64,000 nt of DNA, taken from assembly GCA_041737835.1 (NCBI GenBank), contig JBGSQY010000001.1; one strand, written 5' to 3'. The notes under the pieces were generated by a model. It had not been told where the DNA came from. It did no database searches and worked only from the letters and a program-made list of their open reading frames with translations. The position numbers were made by a program, and so were the translations under genes. This document shows, one piece after another, positions 27,472-35,165 of this stretch. Position 1 is the first letter of the stretch. Every line of letters begins with the position of its first letter. This DNA comes from Bythopirellula sp041737835 (lineage in GTDB: Bacteria > Planctomycetota > Planctomycetia > Pirellulales > Lacipirellulaceae).

Positions 27472-28121
27472 CTCGCGCGGGCCGTGTCGATGATCGTGCG
27501 GGCTTCACGGGCGTTCTGTTCGATGGCTTGCCAATCTTTGGCCGCGATCTTTTCGCGAGCAGCCAGCCACGAACCACCCACCGCCGCGACCAAGGGTTCG
27601 GCCGTGTATTCCGCCAAGTTTTTGGGACCAACACCCCCCAGCGGAATGTATTTGACGCCCAAATGATTGTACGGCGGCGACATCGCTCGCAAGTAATTTA
27701 AACCACCGAGCGCTTCGGCGGGAAAGAATTTTAGTCGGCGGCAACCGCACGTGATCGCCATTTCCACGTCGGAAGGCGTGGCGATACCCGGTGCAAATGG
27801 TAAGTCGGCCTTGATCGCCGCTTCAACGACCGCAGGATTGAGCCCTGGCGACACGCCGAAGGCAGCCCCTTCGGCGACCACTTGCCGAACTTGCTCGGGC
27901 ATCAGGATCGTGCCGATGCCGACAATCATCTCCGGCACGGATTTGCGAATCTCCTTGAGAGCATCGATGGCTGCATCAGTGCGAAGCGTCAGTTCCATCG
28001 CATTCACGCCGCCAGCGAGCAAGGCTTCCGCAACCGGTACGGCATCCGCGGCATTGTCAATAATCAATACCGCAAGCACGCCGGTGGCTTCGAGTTGGTC
28101 AAAGATGGCAGGGACACTCAC
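27468..28121 (-). CDS. eda: Bifunctional 4-hydroxy-2-oxoglutarate / KDPG aldolase
   Basis: A 217-residue class I aldolase that cleaves 2-keto-3-deoxy-6-phosphogluconate to pyruvate and glyceraldehyde 3-phosphate. Visible family features are GVNAMELTLRTDAA (Glu of the active site), VGIGTILMPEQV and the lysine-containing LKFFPAEALGG (Schiff-base Lys). The start is GTG 28121 with CTGGAG upstream. Eighteen bases separate it from uxaC upstream, so the pair serves hexuronate degradation. Length is normal. Confidence 0.93.
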   Translation of the reverse strand: MSVPAIFDQLEATGVLAVLIIDNAADAVPVAEALLAGGVNAMELTLRTDAAIDALKEIRKSVPEMIVGIGTILMPEQVRQVVAEGAAFGVSPGLNPAVVEAAIKADLPFAPGIATPSDVEMAITCGCRRLKFFPAEALGGLNYLRAMSPPYNHLGVKYIPLGGVGPKNLAEYTAEPLVAAVGGSWLAAREKIAAKDWQAIEQNAREARTIIDTARAS

Positions 28122-28139
28122 GCTTTGTACTCCAGAAAG

Positions 28140-29543
28140 TTAAACCGCCAAACCTAAATATTCCTTGGCGTTGTGGTAACAGATATTGCGAACCATTGGA
28201 CCCAACAGTGAATCATCATCGGGGATCGCACCGTTCTCGACGTCGGTTCCCAGCAAGTCGCATAAACATCTGCGGAAATACTCGTGCCGGGGATACGACA
28301 GAAACGATCGCGAATCGGTCAGCATGCCGATGAACCGTGCGAGCAGTCCTTGCGACGACAGGGCGTTCATCTGCCACTGCATCCCTTCCCATTGATCGAG
28401 GAACCACCAGCCGGAACCCATCTGAATTTTGCCGGCGATCTCGCCGTCTTGGAAATTGCCGATCATCGTGGCAATCACGTAATTATCCGCCGGGTTGAGA
28501 TTGTACAAAATTGTTTTCGGGAGTGCGTTCTCTTGTTCCAAGCGATCGAGGAACTTCGCCAAGGCCGTGGCTTGTGGTGAATCGCCGATTGAATCGCAAC
28601 CGACGTCGCGGCCGAGTTGCTTCAGTAGCCGCGAATTCGCGTTGCGCAGCGCGCCCAAATGCAGCTGCATCGTCCAGCGCTTCTCGGCATTGAGCTGGCC
28701 CACGTAAACCATCAAGTGCGTGGCAAACTGGCGCTGCTCCTCGGGTGACACGGAATGGCCCGCACGAGCTTTGTCGAAGATCGCCGCCGCGGTTTTTTCG
28801 TCACAAAAATCAGCGTAGCAATTGTTGATACCGTGATCGGAAAGCCGGCAGCCCTGCTCGTGGAAGAAGTCATGCCGTTGTTTCAGTGCGGCGAGCAGGT
28901 CGGCAAACTTGCTGATTGCCATGTTGCTCACGGCGGCGAGCTTATCGACCCACGTGTTGAACTGCTCAGTCAGATCAATTTCCAACACCCGATCGGGACG
29001 GAACGTCGGATAGACCCCCGTGCCAAGATCACTGCCCGCGATCTGCTTATGATGCGCGAGATTGTCGGTCGGGTCGTCAGTCGTACAAACGGCACGGACT
29101 TTAAACTTTTGGAAAATTCCCTTGGGGGTCAGTTCATCGGTGTTGAGCAGGGCGTTGGCTTGTTCCCAAATCCGCGGGGCGCTTTTTTCGTCGAGCAGTT
29201 CGTCGATGTCGAAATACCGTTTCAGTTCCAAATGGGTCCAATGGTAGAGCGGATTGCGCAGCGTTTGGGGCACGGTGCGCGCCCAGGCCAGGAATTTTTC
29301 GTAAGGCGCGGTATCGCCGGTGCAGAATCGTTCAGAGACGCCGTTCGCCCGCATAGCCCGCCACTTGTAGTGATCGCCCCCCAGCCAGACCTTCGCAAGG
29401 TCGCCAAAGCGGCTGTTGGAGGCCATCTCCGCCGGGGGGAGGTGGGTGTGGTAATCGAGAATCGGTTCGTCCGCGGCAAACTCGTGGTAGAGCCGTTGGG
29501 CGGTTTTGGTGCGGAGCAAGAAGTCGTCGTGGATAAACGGCAT
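28140..29543 (-). CDS. uxaC: Uronate (glucuronate/galacturonate) isomerase
   Basis: A 467-residue enzyme converting D-glucuronate to D-fructuronate or D-galacturonate to D-tagaturonate. The N-terminus has the amidohydrolase-fold motif EPILDYHTHLPP. The middle has HLGALRNANSRL and the end FLSYPRHEYFRRCLCDLLG, all typical of UxaC. First gene of the hexuronate pair with the KDPG aldolase; other pathway steps (kduI/uxuA-type, kdgK) are not in this window. Confidence 0.95.
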   Translation of the reverse strand: MPFIHDDFLLRTKTAQRLYHEFAADEPILDYHTHLPPAEMASNSRFGDLAKVWLGGDHYKWRAMRANGVSERFCTGDTAPYEKFLAWARTVPQTLRNPLYHWTHLELKRYFDIDELLDEKSAPRIWEQANALLNTDELTPKGIFQKFKVRAVCTTDDPTDNLAHHKQIAGSDLGTGVYPTFRPDRVLEIDLTEQFNTWVDKLAAVSNMAISKFADLLAALKQRHDFFHEQGCRLSDHGINNCYADFCDEKTAAAIFDKARAGHSVSPEEQRQFATHLMVYVGQLNAEKRWTMQLHLGALRNANSRLLKQLGRDVGCDSIGDSPQATALAKFLDRLEQENALPKTILYNLNPADNYVIATMIGNFQDGEIAGKIQMGSGWWFLDQWEGMQWQMNALSSQGLLARFIGMLTDSRSFLSYPRHEYFRRCLCDLLGTDVENGAIPDDDSLLGPMVRNICYHNAKEYLGLAV

Positions 29544-29591
29544 GGCTAATTCTGGGCGGGCCGAAATAAGGACAAAAATATCAAGATAAGT

Positions 29592-29638
29592 ACAAAAAAA
29601 GAGCTGCTTGCATCACATAGGATAATGCAAGCAGCTCT
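29592..29638 (-). terminator. Rho-independent terminator after tRNA-Cys
   Basis: On the minus strand, a perfect 13-base stem (gagctgcttgcat / atgcaagcagctc, plus-strand 29601-29637) is followed by seven T (plus-strand A run 29594-29600). Confidence 0.9.
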
Positions 29639-29648
29639 CCTTAGCATG

Positions 29649-29720
29649 AGGCGCCGGTGAGAGTCGAACTCACGATGTCGGATTTGCAATCCGATGCCTT
29701 AGCCACTTGGCCACGGCGCC
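29649..29720 (-). tRNA. tRNA-Cys (GCA)
   Basis: A 72-base cloverleaf on the minus strand. The acceptor arms GGCGCCG and CGGCGCC pair fully. The anticodon stem TCGGA/TCCGA encloses TTGCAAA with anticodon GCA. The T-arm is GTGAG-TTCGACT-CTCAC. The discriminator base is T (U), as expected for cysteine tRNA. CCA is not encoded. A terminator follows. Confidence 0.97.
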
Positions 29721-30045
29721 TAATTCGTGGTTCAGGACAGATTTCCTGAACGCTTCGCAACGTATTTTCGGACGAGTCAGCCACTAATCTTGAGCGGTTA
29801 ATCCGAATTTGCTGCTGTTCGTGCAAAGTTAAGCAATCAAGGGGTTTCGGTCAAGTGCGGCTATTTTTTCGGTTGAGTAAGCCAGGTAATATGTGAGTAC
29901 TTTGGCTGATACGGCGAGCCCGCTAAGCGGCGCCGATCTTTTGCAGTTGCCAGCACCTAGGACTCGATTCAATAGATACCGGTTCACAGGGATAGGCTGC
30001 CGCGGCACCGTTCGGTGAGCCCACTCAAGGCCGAAGGAGCTTACC
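29721..30045. other. Intergenic region upstream of tRNA-Cys and of a small-gene pair
   Basis: About 325 bases without a gene. It should hold the tRNA promoter (minus) and that of the following pair (plus). GGAG at 30036-30039 is the ribosome binding site of the next gene. No other structure noticed. Confidence 0.4.
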
Positions 30046-30378
30046 TTGATCAAGAAAATCATCAGTTTGTTACTTGGACACCCCCGTTCCAACGTCGAGC
30101 CATTGATTCGCCAGATCGCCGAGCAAAGCTTGGCCGAAGTCTGTCAATTGGTGGATGGTCGCATGGTGGGGATGAGCCTCGCTGAGGCACGTGGCTACGT
30201 GCGGGCGCGGGCCACTCAAATCGTGATGCACGAAACGCGCCTCGCGATTGCCAAATCGACCAATGTCGAATTCGCATCGATGGCCGACATCGTGCGTCAG
30301 GCGACCGAACGGTTGATTCCCCAAGTGATTCGCAAAATGCACGTTGGTGCTCACCAAGCCTCGCGCGTTGCGGCCTAG
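30046..30378 (+). CDS. Small helical protein, unknown (TTG start)
   Basis: A 110-residue protein I do not recognise. The start is TTG 30046, preceded by AAGGAG with 7-base spacing and followed by MIKKIISLLLGHP. The rest is mostly predicted helix, rich in Arg and Ala (GYVRARATQIVMHETRLAIA). No membrane segment beyond the weakly hydrophobic start. It forms a pair with the gene 17 bases downstream. Confidence 0.65.
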   Translation: MIKKIISLLLGHPRSNVEPLIRQIAEQSLAEVCQLVDGRMVGMSLAEARGYVRARATQIVMHETRLAIAKSTNVEFASMADIVRQATERLIPQVIRKMHVGAHQASRVAA

Positions 30379-30395
30379 CGTAGCGCGTTCCCGCC

Positions 30396-30731
30396 ATGGA
30401 CACGACCGACTATCCCTCGTTGCCGAGTCTTGCGCGCATCCACGCGCGGTTGGCGCGTGATTGCCGCCGCGTCACAGAAATTGTCGATGGCCAGTTGGAC
30501 GTCATCGAGCAACTCTTTCATGCCACGACCGCCGAAGATTGGGCCGGGGTTGCCAAAGCAACTCAGATTCTTGCCAGTCTCGAGCCCGCCGAAGTCGGCG
30601 CCGAAGTCGTGAGCGAAGCTCGTAAGCTTTCCGAAGAACTCACCCACGCACAGGCAGGGCTCAAGCAGCCCAAGCATCTGGCGAATCTACTGGCGGCATG
30701 TCGAGCAGCCAGAAGTCGGACGCGACAGTAA
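30396..30731 (+). CDS. Small helical protein, unknown
   Basis: A 111-residue protein, apparently all-helical (LARIHARLARDCRRVTEIVD, VIEQLFHATTAEDWAGVAKA, VVSEARKLSEELTHAQAGL). It is 17 bases downstream of another small helical protein and probably co-transcribed. The heptad-like spacing suggests a helical bundle or a coiled-coil interaction with its partner. Not recognised. Confidence 0.65.
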   Translation: MDTTDYPSLPSLARIHARLARDCRRVTEIVDGQLDVIEQLFHATTAEDWAGVAKATQILASLEPAEVGAEVVSEARKLSEELTHAQAGLKQPKHLANLLAACRAARSRTRQ

Positions 30732-30830
30732 AACGTTTAGCCGTATTTAGGAAGTCGTTACGATCTTCGTAGCCGCGACTTAGCAAGTCGCAGGAACCCA
30801 AACGTACTTGGTCGCACGCTGAGAACCAAC

Positions 30831-30860
30831 GACGCTTACCAGTACGACGCTTACCAGTAC
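30831..30860. repeat. Exact 15-base tandem duplication at a gene end
   Basis: GACGCTTACCAGTAC occurs at 30831-30845 and again at 30846-30860. The second copy contains the stop codon and last residues of the minus-strand gene that ends at 30851. Confidence 0.9.
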
Positions 30861-31249
30861 CAAGACGCTGGATAGGTGTTGAGAATCGGTTGTTGATAGC
30901 CGGTGTACCAAGAGAAAGGCTGACCACCGGGACGGGTCCAGGCTGGTGAGTACATCGAAGTTGTGAACGGCATGGTGGCTGCCGTCGGACGGCCGGGCGT
31001 AAAGCCGTACCAGCGCAGCGAGGCCAAACGGTCCATCCGCTGCTGGGCCTTCAGCTCGGCTTTCTGCATGGCGATGGACTTTTCGCGTGGTTTTTCTTCG
31101 CTCGCGCCGTAATACCACTCGTTCTGGTCGTCCTTGGCTTCGATTTCCGCCTTGGTCGGACGTTGAGCATTGGCTTGGCTGGCCACCCACACCTGGCAGA
31201 ACGAAAACGCCAACAAGATCGCCGAAAAATGCAAGGTTCGTGAAGACAT
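30851..31249 (-). CDS. Secreted protein, unknown function
   Basis: A 132-residue protein with a signal peptide (MSSRTLHFSAILLAFSFCQV, cleavage near ASQANA). The mature part begins with a charged region (PTKAEIEAKDDQNEWYYGAS) and a short coiled-coil-like stretch (AMQKAELKAQQRMDRLASL), and ends rich in Trp, Tyr and Pro (WYTGYQQPILNTYPASWYW). It looks like an envelope protein of planctomycete type. Single gene. Confidence 0.65.
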   Translation of the reverse strand: MSSRTLHFSAILLAFSFCQVWVASQANAQRPTKAEIEAKDDQNEWYYGASEEKPREKSIAMQKAELKAQQRMDRLASLRWYGFTPGRPTAATMPFTTSMYSPAWTRPGGQPFSWYTGYQQPILNTYPASWYW

Positions 31250-31406
31250 AGAAGGATGCCCGCAAGCTTTGAGGGTGGTTACTCAGCAAAGTCCGTCATA
31301 ACTTCCATTCGGCAAGGGCAGGGGGGGGCATTGAATCGGAGCACGCTCAACGCGGCTCAATGTGCATTTGGGTTGCCGAAAAAACAAATTAGTCAAACTT
31401 TACCGC

Positions 31407-32243
31407 TCACTGTTTCTTAGCGGTCGCCCGCTTGGCGAGATATTCCTTAAGCCAGTTGGTTTCCCCGCGGAGGAACAGCGGTCCGATCATGGTGCCGATC
31501 CCCAAAAGCAAGATGCCGCAGTTGACCAGAAGCATCGCGATGCGGGACATGGAACTTTCTTTGGTTTGGCCATCCGTGGTCATCACCACGAGAAACAACA
31601 GCAGAAACAATCCAATGCCTCGCATGCCGACAGCGACCTTCACTGGGCGTTCGCACTTCTCGCGCTTGTGCGAGAAAATTTCCCAAACCGTAAACAGCAC
31701 TTGATAGACAATCAGGCTGATTAAAGAAAAGCGAACGCCACGGTTAGCCAGCAACGTGCTATCAAGCTTCTCGCCTGCTTCGGCCAACATGACCAAAAGC
31801 AGCACAGTCCCAATTCCGCCAAGAAGCACGTCGACGAAGGCCCCCATCCACGGTTCGTATTTCGCACGAAGATGAGACTTAAGAGCCGTCGTTTTTCCAG
31901 CGCGCAAAGCAGCGACAATCGTCCAGACATGCCAGTTGTCGTAGCTCGCCGCGGCCCATTGATGAATTTGCTTTTCCAAAAACCACAATTTGGCAAAATC
32001 GCACAAGATTGCGACCCACGTACCAACCAGCAGAAACATCAGGAGTTGGCGGGCCGACCAGTCGAACCACAGCATCCCCACAAGCGGAACGCCGCCGAGA
32101 AAGAGAGAACGCAATCCATTGCCCAATTCATCGAATGCGTAAGTCCCTGCGCGGCGTTTCAGGGCCATCGGAGCGTTGCGATGAAATCGCTCCATGTCGG
32201 CAGGCGTGATCGCGACCTCTTCGTTGTCATGCTGCTTGTGCAT
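31407..32243 (-). CDS. Polytopic membrane protein, unknown function
   Basis: A 278-residue membrane protein with about six hydrophobic segments (for example LLMFLLVGTWVAILCDFAKL and VDVLLGGIGTVLLLVMLAEA). The first ~35 residues are hydrophilic with an acidic start. Not recognised. Thirty-three bases separate it from uvrB upstream, so it may be co-transcribed with it, though a functional link is not evident. Confidence 0.7.
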   Translation of the reverse strand: MHKQHDNEEVAITPADMERFHRNAPMALKRRAGTYAFDELGNGLRSLFLGGVPLVGMLWFDWSARQLLMFLLVGTWVAILCDFAKLWFLEKQIHQWAAASYDNWHVWTIVAALRAGKTTALKSHLRAKYEPWMGAFVDVLLGGIGTVLLLVMLAEAGEKLDSTLLANRGVRFSLISLIVYQVLFTVWEIFSHKREKCERPVKVAVGMRGIGLFLLLFLVVMTTDGQTKESSMSRIAMLLVNCGILLLGIGTMIGPLFLRGETNWLKEYLAKRATAKKQ

Positions 32244-32276
32244 GGCAACGAGGATACTTCGAGTGGTTGCCGTCGA

Positions 32277-34349
32277 CTAGACACCCCGCTTGGGCCTGGG
32301 AACTTTGTTCCCCATCTTGCCGGCACCGCGGCGGCGTTTTCCTGATCCGCCGACTTTTTCCTTGATGGCATCGACCGGTTGCCCGATCGCATCGTGCATC
32401 TGCTCAATGCGGTCGCGAATCGCTGCGGCCCGTTCGAATTCGAGATTCTCCGCAGCGGTGAGCATTTCAACTTCGAGCTCGGCGATGTATTCCTCGGTGA
32501 TGTATTTGGTCTCTTCGGTTTTGCCCACGGCGGCGTTCGCTTGAGCATGAGCGGCGGCCGTGGCTTCGATGCCGCGGTGAATCGCCTTGCGGACCGTTTC
32601 GGGGGTGATGCCGTGCTTCTCGTTGTACGCTTGTTGTAACTTGCGGCGGCGTGTGGTTTCGTCGATCGCTCGCTGCATGGAGTCGGTCACCTTGTCGGCG
32701 TAGAGAATCACCTTCGCGTTGACATTACGAGCCGCGCGGCCGATGGTTTGCATGAGCGATGTTTCGCTCCGCAAGAAGCCTTCTTTGTCGGCATCTAAGA
32801 TCGCCACGAGCGAAACTTCCGGTAGGTCCAAACCTTCGCGTAACAGGTTGATACCGACCAGCGCTTCAAAGCGACCTTGCCGTAAATCTCGCAAGACTTC
32901 CACGCGCTCGAAGGCGTCCATCTCGCTGTGCAGCCATTTGCAGAGCACGCCATTGTCGGAGAAATAACCCGACAAATCCTCGGCCAGACGCTTGGTCAGC
33001 GTGGTCACAAGAGTTCGCTCGCCGTTGGCGGCCCGTTCTTTGATCTGTTCGAGCAAATGCGGAATTTGCCCACGCGCGGGGATCACTTCGATCACGGGAT
33101 CCAACAACCCCGTGGGCCGGACCACCTGTTCAACAACTTCGCCGCCGGTGCGTTCGAGTTCGTAAGCCGCCGGAGTCGCCGAGACGTAGATCACTTGGTT
33201 GTAACGCTGTTTGAATTCGTCGAACTTGAGCGGTCGATTGTCGAGCGCGCTCGGCAAACGGAAACCGTGTTCCACGAGCGTCGTCTTGCGGCTGCGGTCA
33301 CCAGCGTACATGGCACCGATCTGCGACACCGTGGCGTGCGACTCGTCGATGAACAGCAAGAAATCTTTAGGGAAGAAGTCGAACAGCGTGAACGGTGGTT
33401 CGCCCGGCGCGCGGCCACTCAACGGTTGGCTGTAGTTTTCAATCCCGGGGCAGTAGCCCACTTCCATCATCATTTCTACGTCGAAGCGGGTGCGCGCATT
33501 GAGCCGTTGAGCTTCGAGCAACTTGCCTTGTTCGCGGAATAGCTCCAAGCGTTCGCGGAGTTCCTGGCGAATACTATCGACCGCATTGTGGATGCGATCT
33601 TCCGGCAACACAAAGTGCTTGGCCGGGTAAATGTAGATTTCGTTCAAGTTGTCGATCGTCTCGCCAGACGTGGCGTCTATGATAGACAGCTTCTCGATAT
33701 CATCGCCCCAGAATTCGATGCGATAGGCGAACTCTTCATACGATGGCCAGATCTCCACGCAATCGCCACGGACGCGGAACTTGCCGCGCGCCGGATCGGT
33801 ATCGTTGCGCTCGTATTGAATGTTGATCAAGCGTTCGAGCACCTTGTCGCGATCTAGGGACTCGCCGACCCGCAAACCGACCATCATGTCCTTATAGTCT
33901 TGCGGCGAGCCCAAGCCGTAGATGCACGACACGCTGGCTATCACGATCACATCGCGGCGGCTGACCAGCGAGCTCGTCGTTGCCAAGCGCATGCGGTCGA
34001 TCTCTTCGTTGATCGAAGCATCTTTTTCGATATAGATATCCCGTTGAGGGATATAGGCTTCCGGCTGATAGTAATCGTAGTAGCTAACAAAATAGCTCAC
34101 CGCGTTGCGGGGGAAAAATTCCTTGAACTCGCTATACAATTGGGCGGCCAGTGTTTTGTTGTGCGAGAGAATCAGCGCAGGGCGCTGGAGCTGCTGAATC
34201 ACGTTCGCCATCGTGAACGTCTTGCCGCTGCCGGTCACACCCATGAGTACTTGCTCGTTCTGGCCGTGCTTGAGGCCTTCGACGAGCTTTTTGATGGCAG
34301 CGGGCTGGTCCCCGGCGGGTTGGAACGGTGATTCTAGCTCAAATTGCAT
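32277..34349 (-). CDS. uvrB: UvrABC excinuclease subunit B
   Basis: A 690-residue helicase-like damage-verification subunit of nucleotide excision repair. Walker A is at about 38-45 (GVTGSGKTFTM), the beta-hairpin region SYYDYYQPEAYIP follows, and the helicase motif near VSATPAAYELE and the HSEMDAFERVEVLRDLRQG segment are intact. The UVR domain (AAENLEFERAAAIRDRIEQM) is at the C-terminus, followed by a basic tail (KRRRGAGKMGNKVPRPKRGV). Full length. Confidence 0.98.
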   Translation of the reverse strand: MQFELESPFQPAGDQPAAIKKLVEGLKHGQNEQVLMGVTGSGKTFTMANVIQQLQRPALILSHNKTLAAQLYSEFKEFFPRNAVSYFVSYYDYYQPEAYIPQRDIYIEKDASINEEIDRMRLATTSSLVSRRDVIVIASVSCIYGLGSPQDYKDMMVGLRVGESLDRDKVLERLINIQYERNDTDPARGKFRVRGDCVEIWPSYEEFAYRIEFWGDDIEKLSIIDATSGETIDNLNEIYIYPAKHFVLPEDRIHNAVDSIRQELRERLELFREQGKLLEAQRLNARTRFDVEMMMEVGYCPGIENYSQPLSGRAPGEPPFTLFDFFPKDFLLFIDESHATVSQIGAMYAGDRSRKTTLVEHGFRLPSALDNRPLKFDEFKQRYNQVIYVSATPAAYELERTGGEVVEQVVRPTGLLDPVIEVIPARGQIPHLLEQIKERAANGERTLVTTLTKRLAEDLSGYFSDNGVLCKWLHSEMDAFERVEVLRDLRQGRFEALVGINLLREGLDLPEVSLVAILDADKEGFLRSETSLMQTIGRAARNVNAKVILYADKVTDSMQRAIDETTRRRKLQQAYNEKHGITPETVRKAIHRGIEATAAAHAQANAAVGKTEETKYITEEYIAELEVEMLTAAENLEFERAAAIRDRIEQMHDAIGQPVDAIKEKVGGSGKRRRGAGKMGNKVPRPKRGV

Positions 34350-34637
34350 GGCAGGTGGGGTCGTTGTGATCCGCGGAGAGGCATCTTACTGAAGCTACAA
34401 TCGTAGCGCCCAACCCACCATTAGACCAGATTTGCCGTTCGCGGATGAGTCTTAATGGCGAGTTCTTCGGGAAAATTTTCTCGGCAGGCGGCGGTGGTCC
34501 AGTCGGCCATGCGGCCTGCGGTCAGCAATTGCCGATTCATCACGCACGGTTTTTGTACGATAGGTGGACTAATTTTTTGAATTCTTTGTAAGGCCAAACT
34601 CGTTCAAGTTACCAACACCTATGAAAGCAGGTTTGAG

Positions 34638-35165
34638 TTGCTTGAGGATGATCAACAATCGGTGTTTCTCTCGTGGCTGGATGAGCATGGCTCGTCGGTG
34701 TTGAAGGTCGCGCGCGCCTACACGCTCACCAGCGACGAGTGCCAGGATTTAGCGCAGGAAATATTGCTGCAAGCGTGGCGGTCGCTGCCCAACTTCGCGG
34801 GTCATTCCAGCCCGGCGACGTGGTTCTACCGCGTGGCCCTGCACACGGCGATGAACTGGCAACGCAAGGACAAACCCCGCCGAAAATTGCAGCAACCATT
34901 GCTGGAAGTGCAAACAGTTATCACCGAGGGCTGTGACAGTGCGGAGAACGTGCAGCAACGTGAAATGGTCGAACAGCTTTACAACGCCATTCATCAATTG
35001 CCGAAAGGCGATGCGGCACTCGTGCTATTGTATTTGGATGAATTGAGTTATCGAGAAATGGCCGAGGTGCTTGGCATTTCCGAAAGCAACGTGGGAGTGA
35101 AGCTCAACCGCGCGAAAAAAACTCTCAGCGCTTTGATGAACGGCGAGTCCCATGAACCGAGATAA
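34638..35165 (+). CDS. ECF-type RNA polymerase sigma factor
   Basis: A 175-residue sigma-70 family factor. Region 2 spans CQDLAQEILLQAWRSLPNF and the WFYRVALHTAMNWQR segment. Region 4 is the C-terminal ELSYREMAEVLGISESNVGVKLNRAKKTL helix-turn-helix. The start is TTG 34638 (LEDDQQ...) as the only candidate in frame before region 2. It overlaps the next gene by 14 bases, so the downstream membrane protein is the natural candidate for its anti-sigma or signal transducer. Spacing with a hydrolase-like partner is characteristic of lineage-specific ECF groups. Confidence 0.92.
   Translation: MLEDDQQSVFLSWLDEHGSSVLKVARAYTLTSDECQDLAQEILLQAWRSLPNFAGHSSPATWFYRVALHTAMNWQRKDKPRRKLQQPLLEVQTVITEGCDSAENVQQREMVEQLYNAIHQLPKGDAALVLLYLDELSYREMAEVLGISESNVGVKLNRAKKTLSALMNGESHEPR

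Noticed and set aside
29641..29826. 61-codon frame overlapping tRNA-Cys
   Set aside because: It is a chance frame across the tRNA gene.
34421..34540. 39-codon minus-strand frame (MNRQLLTAGRMADWTT...) upstream of the ECF sigma gene
   Set aside because: Protein-like composition but no ribosome binding site; may be a remnant.
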